Part shown: piece after piece, positions 52,759 to 60,560 of the stretch
How the letters are laid out: each line of letters begins with the position of its first letter
Numbering within the stretch: position 1 is the stretch's first letter
From: Deltaproteobacteria bacterium
Lineage (GTDB): Bacteria; Bdellovibrionota; JAJCYS01
Direction: 5' to 3'
Assembly: GCA_029262815.1 (NCBI GenBank)
Contig: JAJCYS010000008.1
Location: forward strand, 165,205-229,204
DNA: 64,000 bases
Notes under the pieces: generated by a model
The model's input: only the letters and a program-made list of their open reading frames with translations
Told to the model about the DNA's origin: nothing
Database searches by the model: none
Position numbers and translations under genes: made by a program

Positions 52759-53507
52759 CGAAGTTTTATTCCTCGACGCATTTGAAATGTGCCTAGTCCC
52801 CAGAACAGAAGAATACCCGATAAGACTGCAAGGCATACAAGTATTGGATTGCCTGGGGTAACGCCGATCAGACCGTACCGCGCAATATCCACAACATAGA
52901 CAATAGGATTGTACAAACTCAAAGTTCGCCAGGGTTCAGGAAATAGCACTGCTGGAAAAAAAACACCTGATAAAAACAAAACCGGAAGTATCACAAAGTT
53001 AGAAAACAGAGCGACTTGATCAAAAGATTTACATCGCAAGGCAACCCAAGTCCCCATCAGCGAAAACAACAACCCACCTACTGCGGAACTGAGAAGAAAC
53101 ACCGCAGGGGAAACGGCCATCCCTTTCATAAAAAAAATAGCAACGAGCCAAAGGGAAATCCCAACAAACCACCCTCTAACCATGCCACCTACCCCATGAG
53201 CCAACACAATCCAATGTTGCGCAAGAGGATATGTCATCAAATCTACAATGTTCATACGGTATTTTGAAATAATAATACTGGAGGTAATGCCTTGAAAAGC
53301 TTGCTGAAAGACGTTCATAATAATCAGCCCAGAGACCATAAACGTAAGGTAATCTACTTCGTAAGGAAATGAGAGCCGTCGCCCCATCGCAACACCGAAA
53401 ATCACGACATACAAAAATGTGCTGATGATCGGCGTCAAGAGCGTTTGAATAGGTATCGCAAATGAGCGCATCACTTCTTTGACTAACAAAGTCCAAAACA
53501 CTCTCAT
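52755..53507 (-). CDS. ABC-2 type transporter permease
   Basis: The 250-residue polytopic permease has ABC-2 features: about six membrane helices, and the loop YRMNIVDLMTYPLAQHWI followed by a PVLFLSGVFFP segment near the C-terminus. The start at 53507 overlaps the ATPase stop as ATGA; the longer frame to 53522 is less likely. With the upstream ATPase it forms a two-gene exporter; the substrate (polysaccharide, lipid or drug) is not shown by the sequence. Coupling to rsmH is unusual. Confidence 0.9.
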   Translation of the reverse strand: MRVFWTLLVKEVMRSFAIPIQTLLTPIISTFLYVVIFGVAMGRRLSFPYEVDYLTFMVSGLIIMNVFQQAFQGITSSIIISKYRMNIVDLMTYPLAQHWIVLAHGVGGMVRGWFVGISLWLVAIFFMKGMAVSPAVFLLSSAVGGLLFSLMGTWVALRCKSFDQVALFSNFVILPVLFLSGVFFPAVLFPEPWRTLSLYNPIVYVVDIARYGLIGVTPGNPILVCLAVLSGILLFWGLGTFQMRRGIKLR

Positions 53508-54445
53508 TGCCCGTTCCCCCACGCCATATTTCTAAAAACTTCTTCAAGCGTTGCAGGCTTGAGTTCAACCTCATCAATCTCAATCCCAGTACTTTTAATC
53601 CAATCCATACATGTTTGAACCGTCTCAACACCTCGATCGATCAAAATATCGTATCGATATCCACCTTGCTCACCTGGATGTTGCTCGATAGGAAATGAAA
53701 GTTGAGAAAGTGTGTCATCTGGTATGGCTTGAGGCGTATGGAGTGTCATCCGACGTTGCCCCATTTCATGAATCAATTGTTGAGTCGGCGCAATCTTTTT
53801 GAATAATCCTTGATGAATGATCCCTATGCGATTACACAAGTTTTCGGCTTCTTCAATGTAGTGAGTTGTCAACAGAACAGTCGTGCCTTTTTGGTTGATT
53901 CTTCGAATAATGTCCCACGTTTTGTCACGTAGTTCGATATCAATTCCTGCTGTGGGTTCATCAAGGATGACAAGCTCGGGTTCATGCACCAACGCTTGCG
54001 CAAGCGCTAATCGACGGCGCATTCCACCAGATAACTGATCTGGTTGTTTGGTCCGATGGTCCCAAAGATCTAATTCTTGGAGCAGCTGTTTGACATAGGC
54101 TGGATTGGGGGGGCGGCCATAAAGACCCCGTTGAAAGTGCAAGAGACGGTGAACAGGAAAAAAATTGTCCAAGGCTATATCTTGGTAAACAAACCCGACA
54201 GGTTTTCGCGCGGCAACGTAGTCTGACATATTATTATGACCAAATATTTCTACAGTGCCTGAAGTTGCTTTTACAATCCCAAGGATACAATTAATAAGCG
54301 TTGTTTTGCCGGCACCATTGGGACCTAAAAGACCAAATATTTCTCCTGACTCAATGGTTAAAGACACGCCTCTCAATGCATGTACTTCCCCTTGCTTCAC
54401 TGAATAGGTTTTTTTTACGGACTGAACCGATAATGCAGCAGGCAT
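53504..54445 (-). CDS. ABC transporter ATP-binding protein (exporter type)
   Basis: The 313-residue ATPase has Walker A GLLGPNGAGKTTLIN, Q loop FVYQDIALD, signature LSGGMRRRLALAQAL, Walker B LVILDEPTAG and switch His in LLTTHYIEEA. A C-terminal extension of about 80 residues (from ~230) resembles those of ABC-2 drug/polysaccharide exporters. It pairs with the permease at 52755, with which it overlaps by four bases. It is the first gene of the ABC-rsmH-division operon. Confidence 0.95.
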   Translation of the reverse strand: MPAALSVQSVKKTYSVKQGEVHALRGVSLTIESGEIFGLLGPNGAGKTTLINCILGIVKATSGTVEIFGHNNMSDYVAARKPVGFVYQDIALDNFFPVHRLLHFQRGLYGRPPNPAYVKQLLQELDLWDHRTKQPDQLSGGMRRRLALAQALVHEPELVILDEPTAGIDIELRDKTWDIIRRINQKGTTVLLTTHYIEEAENLCNRIGIIHQGLFKKIAPTQQLIHEMGQRRMTLHTPQAIPDDTLSQLSFPIEQHPGEQGGYRYDILIDRGVETVQTCMDWIKSTGIEIDEVELKPATLEEVFRNMAWGNGQ

Positions 54446-54489
54446 GACACACCCTCGAAAATTAGATTAGATTTAAAGAAAGCTGGAAG

Positions 54490-54798
54490 CTAGTGCTTCT
54501 TCCACTTCACTTTTTGATCAAGCAACCAATCACTGAATTTGTTAAATGCGGGGCTCTGATTCACCAGTTCAAGCAGGGTATTGATAGTTGTTTCGCGTTC
54601 AATACGATTCTGATTATCGTCAAAATAAACTACAAGGTGTTGGCCCAAATCAACCGCCAAAATCCAAGCCTCGATCGCTTCTTTGAGTGAATAAGGAAGT
54701 CCCTTTCCGTTTTCTGAAAGATAGTCTTTCAGTTCTGATCGGACTTCGTATTGGCTAATAACTTGTGTTTTTATATGATTGGACAATGCATACTCCAT
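54490..54798 (-). CDS. Small hypothetical cytoplasmic protein
   Basis: The 102-residue protein has no signal or membrane segment and appears helical with an alpha/beta middle (WILAVDLGQHLVVYFDDNQNRIERE). No family was recognised. It lies 45 bases upstream of the ABC transporter gene on the same strand and after hpt, with the ribosome binding site AGAAAGG-like sequence ahead of the start. Confidence 0.6.
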   Translation of the reverse strand: MEYALSNHIKTQVISQYEVRSELKDYLSENGKGLPYSLKEAIEAWILAVDLGQHLVVYFDDNQNRIERETTINTLLELVNQSPAFNKFSDWLLDQKVKWKKH

Positions 54799-54842
54799 CT
54801 AGAAAGGTTATATCACAAAAACAAGATGTGTAAAACAGCTGG

Positions 54843-55391
54843 TCACTGAGAATTCGTTAATACACAAATGTCGTTAAGTAACCGATATTTTTGATTATAA
54901 TCTAATCCATACCCGACTAAGAATTTATCAGGCACCGTTATTGCTGCAAATTCCACATCCACTGAGACTTTTCGACGGGATGGTTTATCTAACAATGTAC
55001 AGACCATCAGGCTGGCCACGCCCCGTTTTTCAAAGTGAGCACGTAAAAAATCTAGGGTCAGACCTGTATCTACAATATCTTCAAATAAGACGACATGCTT
55101 CCCTTCTACAGCAGCTTTGCAGTCCAGCAGGACTTCGATTCGGCCCGTCGAAGAATCATTCTCATAGCTTTTGACTCGGCACACATCAAGCTCACAATCC
55201 TTGATTTGTGACAGGTGTTTGAGTACATCTGAGAAAAAAAATATAGCACCTTTGAGCACACAGACAAGTACAACACCACCCGATTTATCTTCAAGAAAAT
55301 GATTTACAGCATCTGCGCACCGTACAGCGGCCTGCTGGATTTCCTCGGATGAAATATAAATCTCTGGTTTTTGACTGTCTTCATTAATCAT
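54843..55391 (-). CDS. hpt: Hypoxanthine phosphoribosyltransferase
   Basis: The 182-residue protein belongs to the type I PRTases: the PRPP loop VVLFEDIVDTGLTLDFLRA near residue 99 has the two acidic residues, FAAITVPDKFLVGYGLDYNQKYR is the HPRT-specific region, and ends with NDICVL. It salvages hypoxanthine and guanine with PRPP. It lies on the same strand as the ABC transporter genes, with a 44-base gap to the small gene. Confidence 0.94.
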   Translation of the reverse strand: MINEDSQKPEIYISSEEIQQAAVRCADAVNHFLEDKSGGVVLVCVLKGAIFFFSDVLKHLSQIKDCELDVCRVKSYENDSSTGRIEVLLDCKAAVEGKHVVLFEDIVDTGLTLDFLRAHFEKRGVASLMVCTLLDKPSRRKVSVDVEFAAITVPDKFLVGYGLDYNQKYRLLNDICVLTNSQ

Positions 55392-55452
55392 GGCATCATC
55401 TATTATAGATAAATGTTAATCAATCTACACACCTAGAAAGTCTAGATATCCT

Positions 55453-56241
55453 ATGAACAACCGACTCGAATTTCTGTTAAAAAGCGTCCGATCATGCGGA
55501 CCACTGATCCAAAGTCATCGCAAACAGCATACATCTATTGTGCCTAAAACCAAAGGGGCGATCTCTGAGCTTGTGACAGATCTTGACCTTGCTGTGGAGC
55601 AAAAGCTCATCCAGGCACTTCAAAAATCATTCCCAAATGATCAAATTCTGTCTGAAGAGTCCGCACCAAACTTGGGTGATCTCAATAAACCCACCTGGGT
55701 GATTGATCCTATCGATGGCACAACGAACCTTGTGCATGGGTTTCCTGCGTTTTGTGTGTCTGTCGGCTTTGTCCAAAACAATCAACTGTGCCTGGGTGCA
55801 GTTTATGCACCCCAAATCGATCAATTATTTTATGGGATTCGGGGGCATGGCAGTTATCTGAACAACCGGAGGTTGAAACCGGTCCTAACTTCTGCTGTGA
55901 ATGAAAGCGTTATTGGTACAGGGGTTTCTTTTCGGCGATTGAACACACAAGGCTTAAATACACAGGCTGAACAGGTGTTGCTCTATATAGAGAAGGAGAC
56001 ACGGGCTATGCGGCGATTAGGAGCGGCGGCCTTGGAGCTATGTTATGTTGCCGCTGGATGGCTCAACGGATATTTAGGGTTTTGCTTGAAACCTTGGGAT
56101 GTTGCAGCCGGATTTCTTATTGCACAAGAGGCAGGATACCATGTGAAAGCATTGCCACCTGCCTCGAATGACACACCTGTGCCTGAGCATTTTATCTGTA
56201 GCTCAGAAGTAATTTGTGATGAGATTCTAAGACATCAATAG
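55453..56241 (+). CDS. suhB: Inositol monophosphatase-family protein (SuhB-like)
   Basis: The 262-residue protein has the metal-binding motifs of the family: E in LSEES, VIDPIDGTTNLVHGFPAFCVSVGF, and the second Asp region KPWDVAAGFLIAQEAG. SuhB dephosphorylates inositol 1-phosphate and is also a transcription/ribosome factor in E. coli. It is divergent from hpt, and its end overlaps ihfA by seven bases in convergent orientation. Confidence 0.93.
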   Translation: MNNRLEFLLKSVRSCGPLIQSHRKQHTSIVPKTKGAISELVTDLDLAVEQKLIQALQKSFPNDQILSEESAPNLGDLNKPTWVIDPIDGTTNLVHGFPAFCVSVGFVQNNQLCLGAVYAPQIDQLFYGIRGHGSYLNNRRLKPVLTSAVNESVIGTGVSFRRLNTQGLNTQAEQVLLYIEKETRAMRRLGAAALELCYVAAGWLNGYLGFCLKPWDVAAGFLIAQEAGYHVKALPPASNDTPVPEHFICSSEVICDEILRHQ

Positions 56242-56603
56242 TTAGAGTGAGGGACTGAACCACCTTCAGATGGTGGTGACTGAGATGATCCGTCTCCGGA
56301 AGATGATGCTGCAGCTTCTTCTGCTTCTTTTAGAATTTCTTTGAGCACTTGAGATACGCTAAATGTCAACACGCGTCGTTCTGAGATGGTCATAGCATCA
56401 CCAGTTTGTGGATTTCGTCCGCGACGAGAGCGTTTTTGTTTGACGTTGAACGTCCCAAATCCAGAAATTTTGAGACTTTGTCCGCCTTTAAAGAGAATTT
56501 TCATCTCATTAAATAGGAGCTCTACGATCTCTTGGGCTTCTTTTTTGGCTAGGCCACACCGTTCATATACACGATTTACAAGATCCGCTTTTGTCAATGT
56601 CAC
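56235..56603 (-). CDS. ihfA: Integration host factor alpha subunit (HU/IHF family)
   Basis: The 122-residue protein begins with MTLTKADLVNRVYERCGLAKKEAQEIVEL and carries SLKISGFGTFNVKQKRSRRGRNPQTG, the DNA-bending IHF alpha sequence with the Pro at the tip. It continues with a Ser/Glu-rich, disordered extension (EEAAASSSGDGSSQSPPSEGG) of about 25 residues, not present in standard IHF alpha. It may tune DNA binding. Single gene, divergent from the exported protein at 56776. Confidence 0.92.
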   Translation of the reverse strand: MTLTKADLVNRVYERCGLAKKEAQEIVELLFNEMKILFKGGQSLKISGFGTFNVKQKRSRRGRNPQTGDAMTISERRVLTFSVSQVLKEILKEAEEAAASSSGDGSSQSPPSEGGSVPHSNY

Positions 56604-56775
56604 TGGGTGCCTCCTGGTACAAGCTTTATTATACTTGACTTTTCCTCAGAAAATCAATGACTTGGATTGATCATTCAGAGCTTTTCTCGTTATTCATGAC
56701 ACAAAAAGGTGTTGTTTTTGTGATCGGTGCACTAACCTATTGCAAACTATTTTAATTTTTCTCATTCGGAGGGAA

Positions 56776-57732
56776 ATGATGCGAAATGCGCTTGCAGTCT
56801 GGTTGGGTCTATCCAGTTTGAATATCTTTGCATGTGAATCACAACTTCGATTAACATTATTGGAACAACTCAAGCCCCGTGTTGTAGGACAGCGGGCTTC
56901 GTTGGCAGATGTCACTACCAACCAGCAGAGAGTGGGGCATATCATTGGTCTCTTCGTTGACTCGGATGAGGGGAGACCTGAGCAAATCTATTTTTTAGAC
57001 ATTGAAGAAAATGCACTGGTTCGTTTTGAGGTGCCATTGCTGAGTAAATTTCAAGACAAATTACGGCAATCGATTTCCGTGGAACAACTTCCAAAATTAC
57101 CTATAGTTCAGACACACGATTTTGATCATTCAGAGGCCCATTCCATGGTGAATGTGATGAAGATACTAAATTTTGCGAACCCAGACCGTTGGGCTTCTAA
57201 AGGGTTTTTCAACAATGAACAAAAATTGAGCGAAGTATTGGGGTTGTTTAAAAACGACATAAGGGTGATCAAAGTAGATAATAGACACAATTTCATGGGG
57301 CGCACGAAATATGCAAACGACAATTTAGGTATTCTCGGAACTAACCCATTGCTTGGCACGATATTTACTGTGCAGCCTGAGCTTAAAGAAGCCGTTAGTT
57401 TTGACAATCTTAAAAATCACCTCCAAAAAGGGCTGCCGGCTTACTTGGATTATCATGCCGTATTAAGAGATAAAGGTAGTGAGATTAAAAAATTGATCGA
57501 CTACACACAAGAGGGGAAAGAAGTTAAAGACTACAGTAAACATCACTTAACACCTGTTAAGCGAGCTTCCGAAAATCAGCTTGTTGAAGCAGTTCATCAT
57601 ACTGTTGTTGCCATCGGTTATATCCACCCTGGGCAACTCATTACCTTGGATCCCTATATAGGAGAGCTTCAAATTGTGTTTCAGAAAGATTTAGAAGCGT
57701 CCTATGAACCTCATTATTTGTTACTTGAGTAA
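56776..57732 (+). CDS. Exported hypothetical protein with a full-length copy here and a remnant nearby
   Basis: The ATG pair at 56776/56779 follows GGAGGGAA, so the longer frame from 56740 is not used. The product of about 318 residues has a signal peptide (ALAVWLGLSSLNIFA) and begins CESQLRL. It is mostly mixed alpha/beta. The C-terminal segment VVAIGYIHPGQLITLDPYIGELQIVF with a preceding HH could be the His region of a papain-like or C39-type peptidase (VEAVHHTVVAIGY), but the Cys was not located. A C-terminal homologue is found as a remnant at 58758-58850, so the family is mobile or duplicated here. Confidence 0.75.
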   Translation: MMRNALAVWLGLSSLNIFACESQLRLTLLEQLKPRVVGQRASLADVTTNQQRVGHIIGLFVDSDEGRPEQIYFLDIEENALVRFEVPLLSKFQDKLRQSISVEQLPKLPIVQTHDFDHSEAHSMVNVMKILNFANPDRWASKGFFNNEQKLSEVLGLFKNDIRVIKVDNRHNFMGRTKYANDNLGILGTNPLLGTIFTVQPELKEAVSFDNLKNHLQKGLPAYLDYHAVLRDKGSEIKKLIDYTQEGKEVKDYSKHHLTPVKRASENQLVEAVHHTVVAIGYIHPGQLITLDPYIGELQIVFQKDLEASYEPHYLLLE

Positions 57733-57804
57733 GGATTATGAGGGCTTTTGGTTTTTTAGTAGGAATTAGCTAAACTAAAGGGTATCTTTTGTAAAGACGT
57801 GTTG

Positions 57805-57878
57805 GGCGGCGTACCCAAGTGGTTTAAGGGAGCAGATTGCAAATCTGTCATTCAGCGGTTCGAATCCGCTCGCCGCCT
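57805..57878 (+). tRNA. tRNA-Cys (anticodon GCA)
   Basis: GGCGGCG at the 5' end pairs with CGCCGCC at the 3' end. The anticodon arm GCAGATTGCAAATCTGT has GCA, and the T arm is CGGTTCGAATCCG. Discriminator T and CCA encoded at 57879-57881. It lies upstream of a decayed integrase, a common attachment arrangement. Confidence 0.95.
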
Positions 57879-57881
57879 CCA

Positions 57882-58149
57882 AATTTTTATAATTCTCAAT
57901 CCTCAAAAACCGGCTTTAGACAGGTAAAATGAGATTATTTGAGCATCTTTCTATACTATCCTACCCTCAAAACGAAAGTACTCTAAAAGACTGAAAAATA
58001 CTCCTATATCACTCAAGTACTCCTGAATGCTCCTGGAAATACACCTGAATAAAAATAGAAAAAGTTTATATAGTGCTTCTGAAATGAAATGCTACATATG
58101 ATGCACTTAGGCTCTGGTTCTTGTTTATAGTGAAATTCTCAAACTTCTT
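57882..58149. other. Gene-free, AT-rich stretch after tRNA-Cys
   Basis: Between the tRNA and the integrase remnant there is no convincing open frame on either strand. It contains a short repeated-looking run (ACTCCTATATCACTCAAGTACTCCTGAATGCTCCTGG) with recurring CTC-T-A motifs. I looked for a second copy of the tRNA 3' end as an attachment site and did not find one in the 400 bases beyond or in the area before 60500. Confidence 0.5.
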
Positions 58150-58762
58150 TTATTTTAAATAAATGACTGAACAATTTCTTTTTGAAACTTCAACCGAGTC
58201 TATATTCTTTATATGACTTGGCAGTTCACAATCCATAGAGGCTAAATTAATGTACCGCATTGTGGTGGATAAATTTGAATGCCCCATTAATCTCATAATA
58301 ATCGCTAATGGGGTACCCTGCCTTGCTAACGATGTACCAAAACAATGCCTCATATCATGTAATCGGATTCGAAATAGCCCTGAAGCTACTGTATCTTTCT
58401 CAAAGTAATTTTTCGCAAAAGAGCCCGAAGACATTGGCCTCTCTTTATTGAAGCAAAATAATAAATTATCAGGCGTTGGTTGAGCTGATTTATAAAGTTC
58501 TTTCAGTTTAATGGATAGACTTTCTGATAGTGGTACTTTCCGAAATGATGTTTTAAGTCTTAGGGGATTTATATTCTGTCGTTTTTCTATCCCAGGCACG
58601 AGAAACTGTAACAACCCGATTAATGCTATCTATGTCTCTCCATTGTAATGCGGCTAATTCTCCAAATCTAAGTCCAGTATGAAGTGCACAGTGATAACAT
58701 AACTGATCTTTTTTATAAAACGTAAAGGTCGTAAAGGTCATCGGCAACTTTTTGGCACTCAA
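58150..58762 (-). pseudogene. Tyrosine recombinase (phage-type integrase), truncated and frameshifted
   Basis: Two frames together give a catalytic domain. The upstream one (to about 58553) holds ALHTGLRFGELAALQWRDID with the first Arg. The downstream frame (58150-58614) holds the KVPLSESL, LHDMRHCFGTSLARQG (HxxR) and MRLMGHSNLSTTMRYINL (GH and Tyr) boxes. A frameshift lies near 58560-58600, and the N-terminal core-binding domain is missing. It is probably an inactive remnant of an element integrated at tRNA-Cys. The start is cut by the 25-bp repeat at 58733. Confidence 0.85.
58733..58757. repeat. 25-bp RAYT-associated repeat, isolated copy
   Basis: AAAGGTCATCGGCAACTTTTTGGCA is identical to the reverse complement of 63636-63660, and its core GGTCATCGGCAACTTTTTGGCA matches 62942-62963. 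It sits exactly at the junction between the integrase remnant and the paralogue remnant. Confidence 0.85.
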
Positions 58763-58850
58763 CGCAACTGGATTACTTTGGATCCTTACATGGGTGAAAT
58801 CCAGTTGCTATTCAAAGAGGACCTGGTACGGTCGTATGAGCCCCGAGAGT
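58758..58850 (+). pseudogene. C-terminal remnant of a paralogue of the protein at 56776-57732
   Basis: The plus-strand reading is QRNWITLDPYMGEIQLLF then KEDLVRSYEP. It matches the C-terminus of the intact gene (GQLITLDPYIGELQIVF, QKDLEASYEP) at most positions. No start, no upstream part, and it is abutted by the repeat at 58733-58757. It is a gene fragment, possibly left after the integrase or RAYT-type event. Confidence 0.75.
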
Positions 58851-58852
58851 CC

Positions 58853-60418
58853 TCAGACCCACATGTTGTAAAGATCTCTGGCAGGGTTGACGAAATCTCC
58901 AGTCAGATGAGTGTAAAGTCGACAGCCACCTGATATCGTGGCTCCCACACCAGGAAACTCAGTGGTGGCGCCTGTAAGAAAAAGATTATCTATTGGCGTA
59001 TGCATGGTCAGTCTGTTGAGGCTCATCCGTCTAGGGTTCAAGCGAGCGCCATAGGCATTTCCGCCAGGTGTCCAGAGGAAATGTGCATGTGTAGTGGGGG
59101 TTCCAGCTGTCTTAAATACAATATGTTTTCTAAGATTGGGAATGTAGTGTCTTTCAATGACGTCCAGTATCCGATCCCTTAATTTAAATTTCCCCTCTAC
59201 ATATACTTTGCGTCCTGAACTTTGTAATTGATTGAAGTGACTGTAGTTACAAAAGGTCACTGCCGAGAGGAGTTGTGTATCTTGGGGACTAATGGAATGA
59301 GTCGCACTGTTCGTTTGAAGGCTGGGGGAAGACAAAAACACCCAAGGATCGTCCAATCGATTATGATTAATTTGGTCTTGATAAATTCGGTTGATATCAA
59401 GGTGAGGGTAATGCCATATATTCCAGTTGCCGAACCCATAATCTCGCAAGTCGATTCCTTTTAATCCTAAGTATAAGATGTATGCACTTGAGGAGTATTC
59501 ATAGTCAATTTTATTCAAAAAATGTTTTGGGAAATGATCTTTACCAATCATGTTAACACACGATTTTGGATCTATATTTGAAATAAACACCTTCCCCTGA
59601 ATACGAGTGCCATCAGTAGTATGGACTGCTTGCACCTGCTTGTTATTCATTTCAAATTTACAGACCTCAGTTTTGTAGCGAATCTCAGAACCCGGAGCAT
59701 TTTTTATGACATCGGCAAGCGTCTCTACAAAATGCGTAAAATGATTTTGGGGATAATAGGCACCTAAGCCATACCCCCAGATCATTCCGACGTACAAAAT
59801 AAGAGACATATTCTCGGGCGCAAGCCCACAATCCCCGCTTTGAGTTGATAAAATTGCTTGAACTTTAGGGGGCAGACAAAATTTGTCAAATAAGTTTTGG
59901 ACTGTCCAATTCCGATATCTGGCGATAGATGGAATCTGAAAGGGTACTTTGAGATACTCCTTAAAGCCCATCGAATGAGGCATTTTTTTTAGTTCGGCTG
60001 CGATGGATTGAACGACATTAAAAAATCGCAGTATCGCGTACCGGTGTATTGGAAACTGATCCGCGAGTCGGTATGACCACTTTTCAAGCCCATTCGGAAT
60101 TCGAAAATATGTTTTTTCGGTGGGACAGCTAAAATGGTCAAACCCTTCCGGATCTAGTCTATTAAATGTCAATTGTTCGTGTAAATTCAATTTTTTTAGA
60201 AAATTATAAACAGGCTCGCCTTCGCCACAAAAAAATATGTAGTGCACGCAGGCATTCAAAGTGTATGGCCCCATCGGGAAATTATGCGCACATCCCCCAG
60301 GATGTTCATGAGCCTCAATCAAACAAACTTTATGCCCAGAATTGGCCAAAAGTGACCCAACGGATAACCCGCCCATACCTGAACCTAAAATGACATAGTC
60401 ATATAGATGTTGGGACAT
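58853..60418 (-). CDS. Phytoene desaturase/carotenoid isomerase-like flavoprotein (CrtI/CrtISO/RetSat type)
   Basis: The start at 60418 (MSQHLYDYVIL) puts the FAD Rossmann motif GSGMGGLSVGSLLANSGHKVCLIEAHEHPGG at residues 12-42, in the right place; the longer frame to 60496 is rejected. Later come YKTEVCKFEMNN, FISNIDPKS, and the C-terminal FAD motif NLFLTGATTEFPGVGATISGGC. About 521 residues. The HxFPxGxY region (HNFPMGPYTLNACVHYIF) is typical of CrtISO and retinol saturase relatives. No other carotenoid genes are present here, so the substrate is uncertain. Confidence 0.88.
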   Translation of the reverse strand: MSQHLYDYVILGSGMGGLSVGSLLANSGHKVCLIEAHEHPGGCAHNFPMGPYTLNACVHYIFFCGEGEPVYNFLKKLNLHEQLTFNRLDPEGFDHFSCPTEKTYFRIPNGLEKWSYRLADQFPIHRYAILRFFNVVQSIAAELKKMPHSMGFKEYLKVPFQIPSIARYRNWTVQNLFDKFCLPPKVQAILSTQSGDCGLAPENMSLILYVGMIWGYGLGAYYPQNHFTHFVETLADVIKNAPGSEIRYKTEVCKFEMNNKQVQAVHTTDGTRIQGKVFISNIDPKSCVNMIGKDHFPKHFLNKIDYEYSSSAYILYLGLKGIDLRDYGFGNWNIWHYPHLDINRIYQDQINHNRLDDPWVFLSSPSLQTNSATHSISPQDTQLLSAVTFCNYSHFNQLQSSGRKVYVEGKFKLRDRILDVIERHYIPNLRKHIVFKTAGTPTTHAHFLWTPGGNAYGARLNPRRMSLNRLTMHTPIDNLFLTGATTEFPGVGATISGGCRLYTHLTGDFVNPARDLYNMWV

Positions 60419-60560
60419 GTCTCTCATTATATCGAACTCATGATTAATTAGGAGGCTGTCCTCAATTAAATTAGCAACCCATTTTCTTCTTAGCATTCTA
60501 TTGAATCCAAGGCATTATATTTAATGGATTGAATTAATAAAATTTTAGGGGGGGATTATC

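Noticed and set aside
57879..60500. att duplication of the tRNA-Cys 3' end
   Set aside because: I scanned for TCGAATCCGCTCGCCGCC or its core and saw only the tRNA itself.
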